Of a stretch of 64,000 nucleotides of DNA, positions 1 through 10,585 are shown piece after piece. The notes beneath the pieces are model-generated. The model saw only the letters and a program-made list of their open reading frames with translations. It was not told where the DNA came from and ran no database searches. The stretch comes from Gnetum montanum (Eukaryota > Streptophyta > Gnetopsida > Gnetales > Gnetaceae): the NCBI GenBank assembly GCA_015680685.1, contig MNCI01012642.1, positions 370,054-434,053 of the forward strand. Reading direction: 5' to 3'. Within the stretch, counting starts at the first letter, position 1. The number at the start of each line of letters is the position of its first letter. The position numbers and the translations under genes are program-made.

Positions 1-690
1 TTTTTTTTAAAAATTTGGATAGGAACCAAACCATGCAAAGACTTTATTTGACTTCCTAGTAGTTGTTGGAATGGAATGGTAAGAAGTTCATGAAAAACAC
101 CCAAGCACTCAAGCAAGCAAAAGAGTACAAAGAGTATTGAGTCTCCTTGAAGTCACATCCTCTACAAACCATTGGATCCTTCCTAATTTCAAAACTACCA
201 AGGTCATCGATTGATTAAAAGTTTCTTTAATGGAAGGGACCTCAAACTCCTAAAACAAGGAAAACCATAAAGTTTATTGGATGGGCGAATGACATGGACT
301 CACTGCCTATTCCATGGACTCATAGTCATTAGACATCATAATTCAAAAATAGAAACCAGACATTAATAATCACAACATTAAGCACAAACCATCATCAGTA
401 AATAGCAATAGTGGCATTGTGTCCTACAGTAATAAAACACTTTTATTAGCCAAAATGATGAAAATTCACACTCAAACAAAACAAAACAAGGTAAAATATA
501 TAAAAAAGTATAAAATAATCAAGAAAGGTCCAAATATACTAATGATGATGTAAAAAAAATGGAGAAAAATGGAAGAAATTGAAAATGAAAAAATGTGTAA
601 AATAAATAACTTGTTAATAAAAAATGTGGAAAACAAAAGATAGGAAAATTGAGAAGCCATATGGATTGTTAGCACAAATGGCCATCTCCC
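1..690 (-). other. E1 3' untranslated region
   Basis: Non-coding stretch between the integrase end and the missing 3' LTR. It aligns by eye with 28,890-29,660 of E2 and 42,330-42,960 of E3 through shared stretches such as 'accatgcaaagact', 'cttgaagtcaca' and 'ggccatctcc', so it is the conserved family 3' region. Frames on either strand here are AT-rich and unconvincing. Confidence 0.7.
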
Positions 691-1890
691 CCATAACTAA
701 GTTGGAAGGAGGAGATTTGAAAAATTGAATGCAGTTGTCCAACCATTAAGGTGGTAGTTGCACTGGCTTGTCCTGGGTTAGGAAAGGTTTCACTTGTTCA
801 ATGTTGATCAACTGCATTTTATTTGGGCTTTTAGGATTGTAGATTAACATGGTCCTACAAGGAAAGGTTTGATTAATTATATAAGGTCCCTTCCACAATG
901 TTTGAAATTTGGTCTTCTGGTGTACATGTTTGGGATTCCAATAAAAAACCTTATCTCCTAGTTGAAGTTTTACCTTTCATATTCTTAGGTTATGATTTTT
1001 CTTGTTGAATGCATTATGCACCTTGTTCAAAGATAGGACTACTAATTAGTTTTCATCTAGCACATTGAGTTTGATCAATTTTTTTCCATACTAGACTTAG
1101 GTCAAGATTTAGATCATAGATTGTTGAGAGTGTACAGAGTTCAGATTGAATCGAGAGCATTGGAAGTTTTTTGTACACTAACTCTTAGGAAGAATAGCCA
1201 ATAGAAAGTTTCCATGTTGAACAGTAGGCCCAAAGGGCATCATTTAGTTTTCTACTCCAATCTTTCCTATATTTGCTAATGGTCCATGTTAGGATTTTTA
1301 TGATCTCCCTATTGGTTACCTCTACTTGACTATTGGCTTGGGGATGATAGGGTGTTGTTAATTTATGTTCAACCCCCAAGCATTGCATCAATTTTCTAAA
1401 AGTGACACTTGTGAAATAAGTTTCATTATAAAAAATTAGTGCACATGGCACCCCAAACCTATTTACAATATTTTTTTGTATAAATATAGCAACAATGGAT
1501 GATGTACAATCATCAATCGTTTCTAGTTTTACCCACTTTGTGCAATAGTCAACTTCTATGATGATATATGCCTTTCTGTTGAACATGGGTGTGATGGGAC
1601 CCATGAAATCAATGCCTCATATGTCAAAGGGCTACTTCAGTGGTTAAATCCACTATTGAGGACCTTCCATTCAAGTGGTCATCCTACCATCTTGTTGATA
1701 ACTTTTACAAGATAGGACAAACTGGTGGACATCCCTAAATATTGTAGGCCAATAGTATCCTGCCATCAAGATTTTTATGGCCATGCATCTTCATGCATAG
1801 TGGCCTCCACAAGGCCCTTCATGAACATCCTAGAGAACACACAGTTGATTTTTATCAGGGACACACCAATGAATTAGGCCATCTGCACAT
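690..1890 (-). pseudogene. E1 integrase (decayed)
   Basis: Reads right to left. A zinc-binding HHCC module lies near 1,660-1,850 (HEGPCGGH is visible; the C-x2-C pair reads CKSY, so one Cys is lost). The core at 1,185-1,604 shows VDYCTKW (first catalytic Asp), YHPQANSQVEV and NREI (catalytic Glu). The second catalytic Asp, expected in an SDGGTHF-like motif, is replaced (FYNETYF). A C-terminal tail follows to about 690, with a GPY-like stretch and MQLINIEQVKPFL. Integrase inserts the cDNA into host DNA; this copy is inactive through stops (for example around 1,600-1,700) and the lost Asp. Confidence 0.85.
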
Positions 1891-2189
1891 AGATTATAGA
1901 GATGACTATTGATTTTCATGAAGTATTTGGACTAATGATGAAATTGTTGCTTTTTTTAAAGTCAAGATCTTGTGGCATCCCTTGAGTGAGAAGGTAAGTG
2001 AGGATGTCATTGTACCATTTTGTTTCTATGGCCACTTAGTTATTTATTGAACCTGTAAAGAGAATTTTATTTGGAAACTAATCAAAAGAGTGAGCTCTCC
2101 TACTCTTTGTTATCCCATCTTAATTGAGAAAGGTGGTCAATGACCACATTCTTGATTCCTTTTCAATCTACCATTATGAGATCAAATTC

Positions 2190-2440
2190 CTATAAGATCA
2201 TGAGCCATTGTATGATATGAGGGCTCACCGTTGACTTATTCATTAGGAAGTAGATGGCACTGTAGTCTATGTGCACAAATACTTTATAGCCAAGCACATA
2301 GTTCTTGAACTTGTTAAGAGGATACACCACTACCATTAGTTCTTTTCTAGTTGTGGTATAATTCAATTGTGCACCCACAATTCTTTGGCTCATGTAGTGG
2401 ATGTAATATGGATGTTTTTTATTATCCAACTATGTAAGCA
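2190..2440 (-). pseudogene. E1 RNase H domain (decayed)
   Basis: An open stretch of 79 codons contains NYTTTRKELMVVVYPLNKF, YVLGYKVFVHIDYSA and IIQWLMIL, the standard Ty3/gypsy RNase H signature (TTEKE, LG-K-TDH-AL, R-RW). The family's TDH is HIDY here. RNase H degrades the RNA template during reverse transcription. It lies directly downstream of RT on the minus strand, as expected. Confidence 0.85.
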
Positions 2441-3300
2441 CAACTCCCAAAGCATAATTAGATGCATCTGTTATTATATGAAATGGTCTAGACCAATATG
2501 GTGCTTGTAGAATTGGAGTTTCTATAAGTTTCTCCTTTTAGTAGTTGGAATGCACGTTCACAGTCCTTGTTCTAGATGAACAAAGCATCTTTCTTTGTAA
2601 TATCAACCAATAGCTTTGCAATCTCAAAGAACTTCTCTATGAATTGTCGATAGTAACCAGTATATCTAAGGAATGATTTGACATCTTCGACTATCTTATG
2701 TTAATGTGTAATTCCCTGGATGATCCTTATCTTTTCTGGGTCTACCTCAATCTCTTCTTATGAAATTTTGTGCTTCAACACAATGCCTTTTTGGACCATG
2801 AGATGACTCTTCTGCTAGTTGAACTACAGATTTGTTTTCACACATTGTTTCAATACTTTCTCAAGGTAGTCCAAGGCTTGTCCAAACATAGCTCCATAGG
2901 TGGAGAATTCATCTATGAATACTTTCATACCACGACTGATTCATTGTTGGAAAATACTTAGGACCAGGTGTTGAAATTTTATAGGAGCATTTCATAGATG
3001 AAAGGGCATCTTACAATATGCAAAAGTTCCCTAGGGACTTGTGAATGTTATCTTGGCCTAATCTTCTGGCATAATTTGGATTTGGTTATAGCCACTATAA
3101 CCATCAAAGAAGCTATAGTAGCAATGTCTAGATATGGTGTCGAACACTTGATCCACAAATGGCAATGAAAAGTGATCTTTAAATATTGTCATGTTCAACA
3201 ACCTGAAGTTGATGTAGACCTTTGCAACTACCTTCTTGGCTTCATGGCTAGGTTAGTGTAAATGCAATGTTGGCATATCCTTGGATTGATTCCTATTAGC
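2440..3300 (-). pseudogene. E1 reverse transcriptase (decayed)
   Basis: Minus-strand reading, interrupted by stops. At 3,160-2,980 it shows YYSFFDGYSGYNQI and GTFAYCKMPFHL-NAP, the RT palm signature of Athila/Tat elements. Near 2,900-2,935 the catalytic box reads VFIDEFSTYG where the family has FMDDFSVYG, so the second catalytic Asp is Glu. Near 2,650 comes FLRYTGYYRQFIEKF, the RT-RNase H connection. The order protease-RT-RNase H-integrase is preserved. Inactive. Confidence 0.85.
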
Positions 3301-3559
3301 TCAAGATATGACCAAGCAAAGGCTATTAGCTATTTTTTAACCACCTTTAATAGCTTTTCTTTTTGTTTAGGAGCAAATTTGACATTAATTATGACTAGTT
3401 TACCATTATTTAAAAATGCATATCCCATTCTAGCCGATAGAGTTTTTAGCTCTAGGGGCTCCTGCTTGAAGTTATCAGAGATTTCCAACTCTCCCCAACA
3501 AGTATCATCATCTTCATCATCAAAGAGTTGATGATGAACTTGCTCAAGTTCATCTATGC

Positions 3560-4250
3560 TTTCAACATAGGCACATGTTAGGCTCTTAGTTGTTTACATG
3601 CATAATGTACTGCTATTTGAGTCAACTATCAGCCATTTGGTGCCCTCCTATTTTATGGCTACTACCTACAGACATCTTTGAATATCTATTTCTTATGCAC
3701 ACTGATTGCATGCCTTGATGTATGTACTTTTGATGGACCAAATCTTTTGCACGCAATTGCACCCATTATCATTGTATGTGATGCATGGAATATGATTCTT
3801 CTCTAATTTTCCAAATCCATTTTCCTTAGAGATTTCCAAGGAGAGGTCCCTTATGCCCATACCTACATTAACCATGCTTAACCAAGCCCTTACCATAATG
3901 ATGGAGAAGTCATCTTTGTACTTGTCAACCGTGATCACTAGAAAATCAATAGGATAGGACCAACCAGTTACTGTGGTCACAATGTCCTCCACTAATCCCA
4001 AAGGAATAGTGATTGATTGATCTACCAAATCTAGATATATGTTACTCTTCTTGAGAGATGGTAGGTTCTAGGCCTTGTACATGTCATGGGAGATGAGATT
4101 GACATTGGAACCAGAATCAAGAAGAGCCTTACATGGCTCATGCCTAGAAATTTCTAGGTAAATGAGAGGAATTCTTTGGTTAAATATTTTTGTGAAAAGA
4201 TTCCTAGTCTTGATCTAATCAGAAACAAGATGAGTTAGCATCACAATGTA
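3560..4250 (-). pseudogene. E1 aspartic protease region (decayed)
   Basis: The active-site triad DSG is intact at 4,110-4,118 (minus strand, ALLDSGSNVNLI). It is followed by the open segment 3,693-4,028 with IPLGLVEDIV and an ILGRPFL-like box eroded to IIMVRAWLS. This is the retropepsin that would cut the Gag-Pol polyprotein. Homologous stretches lie in E2 (29,757-30,114) and E3 (43,291-43,620). E2 and E3 stop matching E1 just beyond this region, where E1 goes on to RT. Confidence 0.8.
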
Positions 4251-4259
4251 GATTCGAGG

Positions 4260-5767
4260 CAGTGTTTGGTTTGAAGGTTACTTGAAGGTATGTGATGCAG
4301 AGGATGAGGGTATTGGAGATGTAGGGTGATCAATTGTACTAAGTTGTGAGGGTTGGAGAGGACTATTGGGTCAAAAGAATGGCCTTTCTCTAGATCAATT
4401 ATCTAAACCACTTAGCTAGAAAGTTGGTTGTGAATGTATAGCCCTTGTAGCATTTCGTTGCTATAGCTAAGGAATCTCATCCTACATGGATGGAGTAGGA
4501 GGTAACTAGGTTAAGGATGGAGGTGTGTGTGCAAACGGATGCAGAGGATGATATGGATATGGATTTTTCCCTTGAGTAGATGGTGAATGTGTTCAATGGT
4601 ACTCTGTAGGGTAATAATGATGTTGAAATGAGGCATGACTTGTAGAACTTCTTGGAGAGATGGGTTGTTGAACATAGTACCCATATGGATCTAGTTACCT
4701 ATAAGGATACTACTACCTTGGTGGCAGCATTCCCAATGATTTTTGGTTGGTGCCACTGTTCGTATTATTTATATGGTTATGGTGGAGCTCCACTTGGATA
4801 GTAAGATTATTGTTGTTGGTGGAACTACCTTAGATTGCCTTGAGGATATGGCAATTTCCTGGGTGCTTACTTATGTGCTAGTTAAGGATTCAATGCATAC
4901 ACCCTAGACTCTTGTAAGTGTGACACCTTAGGGTAACATCCCTTTGGATGTTACAACTAGTTTCAACATCAAAGTTGGTTTCCACAACTTCCATCAAAGT
5001 CAGTTTCCACAACTTCCTCTACGATAGCAACTTTGCCCGTACCTCTTTGGTAGACATGTTTAGCTTCTTTTCACCTCTTGCAATTATGATCACTATTTTG
5101 CTCTTTGGATTCTTCAACAATATTCATAGTAGTTTGGAATTTTTTATCCAAAGAGTCCCATAATTTATCAACCTTTGCTGAAATATCAAAAATAGATTTT
5201 TGGATGGGCAAGGTTTTCCTATTCATCACTTCATCAAGTGGTGACACCTCCTTATCACAAAATTGAACCTCATGTTTCCTAATGGAAGGGTCCCTATTAT
5301 ACCCTTCTATACTTTCCCTTTTTTGCAACTTACCTTCTTCTTTTGCTACTTGCTCTATCAACCTTTGGATATGATGAGCTCTTAGTTCAGATAGTCTCCC
5401 TTGGGCATAAACCCCAAGAGCTCTTCTAGTTTCAGTTCTAAGCTGATCTATGATGTGGCGAAGTTCTTCCCTCTAAGAATAACCATGGCTAGGGCATTGG
5501 TGTAAGAGTGAATAGTATATACCCATGGTGGCATCCAAGAGTTATGTTCTCTATTTTCAGCCTTAGATTTGCCTTCTCAAATTAGACACTCTAGAGTACA
5601 TCTAGTATTTTTCATTAAACAACTCTAACATGGTGCTAAATTAGTGAATGGATTTCAATTCCAAAGACTAGTACTAGCTCTCAACTTCATTAACGAGTGT
5701 CCTAAGAAATAGCTTGAGTTTTTGTCAATCATTTTTAATGTTCTATAAGGCACAGGCATCGTGGAAA
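4260..5767 (-). pseudogene. E1 gag, C-terminal portion and linker (decayed)
   Basis: Matches E2 gag (30,700-31,790) and E3 gag (44,000-45,250) block by block: the retrotransposon gag core (5,400-5,767), a Lys/Glu-rich segment with LPIQKSIFDISAKVDKLWDS (5,071-5,361), then a Pro/Tyr/Gln-rich linker (4,260-4,950) running into protease. Gag forms the particle shell. Homology breaks abruptly at about 5,767, where the telomere-like tract begins, and resumes near 8,690. Confidence 0.75.
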
Positions 5768-5823
5768 TCTTAGGTTTAGTGTTTAGGGTTCAGGATTCAA
5801 GGTTCAAGGTTTAGGGTTTAGGG
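5768..5823. repeat. Degenerate telomeric heptamer tract (TTTAGGG-type)
   Basis: Eight consecutive 7-mers in register: TCTTAGG, TTTAGTG, TTTAGGG, TTCAGGA, TTCAAGG, TTCAAGG, TTTAGGG, TTTAGGG. Three are perfect plant telomere units; the others differ by one to three bases. The tract sits exactly between E1 gag and the Penelope-like insert, at that insert's 3' side. It is interstitial, not a chromosome end. Confidence 0.8.
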
Positions 5824-5942
5824 TTTGTTAAAAAATTAGGATTAGCTAAAGAAATTTTTATAGGGTTAGCTAAAAACATTTTAGGGTTAGCTAAAAAAAG
5901 TTTTAGGGTTAGCTAAAAAAATTTTGATAGGATCTTGTGTGA
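5824..5942. repeat. Minisatellite with TTAGGGTTAGCTAAA core
   Basis: Four to five imperfect copies of a unit of about 18-25 bp containing TAGGGTTAGCTAAAAA (copies near 5,838, 5,861, 5,879 and 5,902). The core keeps TTAGGGTTAG, so it may have grown out of the neighbouring telomeric tract. It lies between the heptamers and the Penelope-like sequence. Confidence 0.7.
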
Positions 5943-6439
5943 CTAATGAAAAGATAGAATTGTAAAGTAGAGGAGAGCAAAAATAAAATGTTAAAAAATA
6001 GATTGAAAAAGCTCAAATAGACATAAAAAAAAAAGCAAAGCTACAACATAAAACATTTTTAGAGAATCAAACCCCTTATCAGTATGTCTTAAGCTAAGCT
6101 GTGGGATGCCATGAGTACAAGTTCCTGAATTTATAGTGTCCCAACTTTGTCAAATTTAATTTTGAGTAGGAAAATAAATTTTAATTAAGCCCCACTCATT
6201 CTTGCCAAAGTAGGGATGGGACAAAGCACTTGAATCTATTTCTAACTAAATGAGAATGTAGCTTTCTAGGATTTCACCAACAAGAAACCACATCTAGAAT
6301 GATGTTCAAGAGTGTCAAATCTTTTTGGTGAAGCTAATCAAGTATAGGATTTAGGAGGGCACACACGTTCAAGGATTTAGTAGAAGGACTAAAATGTTTG
6401 AAGATGAGAGGGGTATGTCTCCTACCACAAACATCATGA

Positions 6440-8060
6440 ATCTAATGAATTCTAGCTAGAAGTGTTCACTGGGAAGAAGCAAGAACAAGATTGAAACATT
6501 TGACCAACAAGCAAGAAGGATACCCTTGAGCACGAATTCATCGAAAAAGCTAAAGTAAAATCTACTAAAGATCACCAAGGAAAGATTCCCTAATGAGGTA
6601 ATATTTAAGTTTTGCAACAATGAATGTCTTCTTCTAATGTAATGGATGCTAAGAGGAGAAAGGGATGTATTGGTAGGCATTCAAGGGTTTTTAAAAACAC
6701 TTAGTAGATAAAATATCATTGTTAACAAAATGAGGACTCTTGAAAAAAGTAACATTGAGAATATGTGCTATAGAATCAGAAATGGTAGGGGTAATGTTGA
6801 TGGATGGATACACATTACCATACCTAGTGAAGAGAAGGGAGAGGGAATCTTCAGGACCACTCCAAATGCCAAAAGTATTATCAATGAATCTTTTGAAATA
6901 CAAAATATTTTAATAGTTTGGAGCATGAAAAACTTGTTTCTCAAATGACATAGAAAAAGGCATGCGTAAACAATAGCAAAGCTACTCCCCATTGCAGTGC
7001 CTCTAATTTGCTTATAATGAACTCCATTAAGTTCCAAGAAGTGTTCTTGGAGAACCAAAAAAGCAAGCTCCATAATAGTGTTGCTATAAAAATTCTGTAG
7101 AGGAAAGGGGTTAGCAAAGAAGTATGATTCAATGATATCCTTAAGAGAAGCATTGCCATGGTCTGTGGAAATGCTAAGGTAAAAAGATTCTACATCAAAC
7201 GTAAAAAGATGTTAAGAGGTAGAACTCTTGTGTGTAAATCATGGATTATGGTAGAGGAATCTTGAAGATGATATGGTTGAGAACATAAAATGGGGAAAAA
7301 CAAGTAATGGAGTAGGTAGGAGGCAACTTCAAGAACACAACTCATGTAAGAGAAAATTGGACAACCAACCATTACAAGTTTGTGGATTTTAGGGATTAAA
7401 TAAAAATTGCAAGGTTCAAAAGCCTTACATTTAAGAAGTGAATCCTTAAAATTGTTGAAAACCTAAGGATAATAGTTGACAATAGAGAATAGTTAATGAT
7501 GAAGATCATCCCATGAAATAGAATCCACACAAAGGTAAATTTCTAAATTAGATAGTTGTCTGATGGCTTATTGAAGATACCAAGAGGTATCTAGGATACA
7601 AATTCCAAGATTTTTATCTACAGGACAAATGAAAATATTTGTATCTTTTTGGAGTTTACAAAGTTCTCTAAGAATGCGTCAAGGAAGAGGAGGTCAATTG
7701 CTAAAATCTATGAAAGAGAGTGCTGGAAAGAGAGGCAACTACGAATGCAAGTTTCGAGCTTAGGATTGAAGCTGCTTATTAGTGGATTCCAATTGCTATA
7801 ATGGCAAAGTTTCATTTTAGCAATCTAAGTTTTTGCAATAAATGGTGAAGATGAGAATGTGTCTTTAGAATTATGTTTAAAGAAATTCCATAGGCAAAGA
7901 AGTCAAGCAAAAGCAGTGAATTCTTTAAGAATAGAAGTGTGGTCCATGGGGAGGGGGCAAGGGATAAATTTTAAGTCATAGCCTAGAAACTTAATTTCAT
8001 TTGTGGAGAGAGTGCACAATGAAAAATTATAGATTGCAAAATTAGAAATGTAATTTTTGA
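6440..8060 (-). pseudogene. Penelope-like element reverse transcriptase (decayed)
   Basis: Reading right to left across several frames, Penelope-like RT motifs appear in order: a segment like KSDKTIVVLPADKGG near 7,620 (NIFICPVDKNLGICILD), YLIPKIHKL near 7,390, SYMSCVLEVASYLLHYLF plus YHLQDSSTIIHDL near 7,250-7,360, TFDVESFYLSIS near 7,190, YKQIRGTAMGSSFA near 7,000, KRFIDNTFGIW near 6,880 (RT Asp-Asp box reads DN), then a thumb region near 6,600-6,690. Penelope-like elements are a retroelement class related to telomerase. At least four frameshifts and several stops: dead. I could not recognise a GIY-YIG endonuclease in the 600 bases downstream. It lies inside E1 gag. Confidence 0.8.
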
Positions 8061-8163
8061 TTTCGCAAACAAATTTTCGTGCAAAGAGAAAACATGCATA
8101 AGATTTCTAGTCAATGGTAGGGAACTAGAAAATTAAACGTAAGCATGGTGGGGATTTCTAGGT

Positions 8164-8690
8164 GTGTGGTGTAAAAACCTATGGATGGATGGTTTGGGCG
8201 ATGGTGCAGATAGCATAGAGTTGAAAAGAAGTAAAGGGTGGCTAGGGGCAAAGATCAAAGAAAATTACCCAGAGGCAATAGGAGTGGAGGTTTTAGTCGC
8301 AACAAATTGGAAGGGCATGGACACAACCGTTGGGGGCAATTGGGGTGGGGTTGAGTGTGGGTTCCAGCCCATGGTGAATGGGTGTAGGCTGGGTGCTTTG
8401 AGTGTAAATTGCACCATCCATTGTTGATTTTTTTGTCATCATTATCGCAAATGTTAAAAGGTTGTTTCTTTTCATTGTGATTGTTGCAATTTCTCTGAAA
8501 CCCTCCATGATTTCTAACATGGCCATTGTTATTTTGACCATTGTCACAATTTACCTTATGTGAGCCATTGTTATTCTAACCTCTACTATTGCTGCAATTT
8601 TCATTCTATGCATCACAATTCATAATTTAATCACCATGAAACCTACAATGCATCTATCGTGAAGACTATTTGCCACGATCTTCATGTCGC
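8164..8690 (-). other. Unassigned segment between PLE remnant and E1 gag, Asn/His-rich frame
   Basis: Absent from E2 and E3 at the matching gag position, so it belongs to the insert or to another insertion. One minus frame (about 8,290-8,560) is rich in Asn, Gly and His (NNNGHVRNHGGFQRN) and has WCNLHSKHP, loosely like a nucleocapsid knuckle. A GC-richer patch lies at 8,330-8,420. No family assigned. Confidence 0.35.
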
Positions 8691-9537
8691 CAAGTGTCTA
8701 ATGCCTACCAATGTATGTCACAATCTTTCATATGCCTAGTTAGAATTCTAACTACCTCTATAATGTTAAGCATACTTCAAGTCAGTAATAGAGGTTCATC
8801 ATCATGATTGTGTTGATGATGGTTCCTACTACCTCTGCATTCTTGATAGCCTTGATGGTCATTATTATCTTGTTGATCACCTTCATCACGATTATTTCGA
8901 TAGTGGCTTCTATGTGAATCAATAGATGAAGAGGAATGTTTGAAATTAGATGAAGAGGATGGAGAGGAAGGTGGATCTTCACTGCCATCACAATGTCCAC
9001 CCCCACATTTTTGCAAATTACAACCTCGATCCTAAGATCCTTTGCCATTGTGATGTTTACCCAAGTCCCTACCTTGACTATCACTTTTTCTTAAACCTGG
9101 TTTATGAATAGTGGATTGTAGGTTCATGGCCACACCTGCATTACTAATAATAGGGGTTGGAGAATCTTTATGTTGAGAACCTTCAAAGGGAGGATCCTCA
9201 TTGTCATCTTGATCTAGTAGGAACAAGGGATTAGTGAAATGTTTCTCTTTCGTAGCCTCATGATGCTTCTCCTAATGTCAATCTTGCTTACAATGTATTT
9301 TAGTGGAACAATAGTCTAGAGTGTCATAACCATTCACAACTTATTCCTCATGAAGATTTGGAATGCCCAGGTTCTTAAGATGATGTTTCCCTCCATATCA
9401 CACCATCACAACTGTTCATCTTGATGTAGGATGAAGGTGAAGTCTTGTACATACTCATTTGGATGAGTATATACCACTTTGCACTCCTTTGGGACCAATG
9501 GTTTAACATCTTCACATCTATGAGAAGAAGAAGACAT
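8690..9537 (-). pseudogene. E1 gag, N-terminal portion (decayed)
   Basis: Start ATG at 9,537 (minus). The opening (MSSSSH, then VVYTHPNEYV and DFTFILHQDEQL) matches the starts of E2 gag (32,789) and E3 gag (46,259), which decides the start. Further on comes a His/Arg/Asp-rich stretch ending in DDEPLL (near 8,790), also shared with E2 and E3. After about 8,690 homology is lost and resumes at 5,767, so the rest of gag lies beyond the insert. Frameshifted and with stops. Confidence 0.75.
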
Positions 9538-9670
9538 TTTGGAAAACAAATAAGATTATTAGTGTGCTTAGTAGTTATATGTCATGTAAAAGTGATGTTG
9601 ACCTTGAGTTCATCCAATGATATAAATAATATTCACTAATCCTAGATAGTGCATGTTTCAAAAAAAAAGT

Positions 9671-9688
9671 CCCTGATAGCAATGCCAA
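9671..9688 (-). other. E1 primer binding site (tRNA-Asp-like)
   Basis: Directly inside the 5' LTR. On the minus strand it reads TTGGCATTGCTATCAGGG, comparable to the Athila-type site TGGCGCCGTTGCCGGGGA complementary to tRNA-Asp, with several changes. E2 and E3 have better-preserved versions at the same place. Confidence 0.6.
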
Positions 9689-10585
9689 TGATGAGGGGTG
9701 AGGTACCCCTACTCTTAACCATACAAATCACAAAGCATTCATGCATGATTTGGTGGAATTCCGTGAACTTTACAATTTCTGGTACACTACTCTTCTAAGA
9801 AGTGAATCTTGCCCTAAGGTCATTCATTGTCTTCTTGATTACACTTATGAAGAATAATGGTATAGTTAAGCTATTCAAAGCATATCATTTTTATCATTTT
9901 ATGTTTTATGTTTTTGGGTGCTCAAAGAGAAAGAGGGATAAAGTAATTTAATGACTAATCTAGATTAACTAACTAACTAGTCCCTAACTAATCTTAACAT
10001 AAGCATCTATTTCCACTTTCTATACATCCTAAACCCACATATCCACTACTAGGTTACCAAGCACTACGCTACTGGGTGCACCAAGCACTAACACTACTAG
10101 GATTACCAAGTGAATACATGTTACATTTGAAGTTGTCGTACTTATGTATTTAATTTATCTAGTTTATCTCGCTTAATTATCTTAATTAGCTCAATTACTA
10201 AAAAATATTGAATAACTGATTAAAAACATTAAATGCATAAATCAAATATTTAATCTATCCAAAATGATACAAGGTTTATCAAAAAGCTCATCTTTATTGC
10301 CACACACACTATCATCTTTAGGTACAATAATGCTCGAATAAAGATTTGTAAACTCAATGACTCATGTTGCCGACACTCAAGAAAATATTCTAACTCTCAA
10401 ATGGAAAAACTACAATAGCTCTGCTACTACTACAACAAGACAGGCCATAAATGCAATTAATAAGCTTGTATTTATAGGCAAAAGGAAACCCTACATTGAT
10501 GGGGCCCAGTTGATGAGGTTGTGGCCCAGTCAATGACGCTGTGTCAACGAGGCCTTGTCGTTGTAACCAAAAACATGACTCATCA
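9689..10585 (-). repeat. E1 5' LTR
   Basis: 897 bp. Begins TGATGAG and ends CATGACTCATCA on the plus strand, the terminal inverted repeat seen in E2 and E3 LTRs. Shares with them the stretch 'gaggtacccct', 'aaccatac', repeated 'ctaactaac' motifs and a TATA box. It lacks their GCGATATCGC array; in that place it has repeats around GGCCCAGTTGATGAGG. The partner LTR lies outside the window. Confidence 0.8.
10469..10476 (-). promoter_or_regulatory. E1 LTR TATA box
   Basis: TATAAATA on the minus strand about 110 bases inside the LTR start, at the same place as the TATA boxes of E2 and E3 LTRs. Confidence 0.5.

Larger units (their letters stand above)
1..10585 (-). mobile_element. E1: Athila/Tat-like Ty3/gypsy LTR retrotransposon, partial at left edge
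   Basis: On the minus strand the order is 5' LTR (9,689-10,585), PBS, gag, protease, RT, RNase H, integrase and 3' untranslated region, the Ty3/gypsy order. The element runs off the left edge; by comparison with E2 about 1.3 kb of 3' region and the 3' LTR are missing. The primer site resembles the tRNA-Asp type of Athila elements, and the RNase H and integrase wording fits the non-chromovirus Athila/Tat clade. It is riddled with stops and frameshifts, and gag is split by a 2.9-kb insert. It is the only copy here of its family that keeps pol; E2 and E3 are pol-less relatives. Confidence 0.85.

Noticed and set aside
5768-5823. Telomeric repeats as a chromosome end
   Set aside because: Short, degenerate and flanked by retroelement sequence on both sides; interstitial.
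5950-6440. GIY-YIG endonuclease of the Penelope-like element
   Set aside because: The minus-strand readings were scanned and no GIY or YIG motif or Cys-rich linker could be recognised; absence is not proven.
8164-8427. 87-codon plus-strand frame rich in Gly and Trp
   Set aside because: Complement of the Asn/His-rich minus frame; low complexity, no domain.
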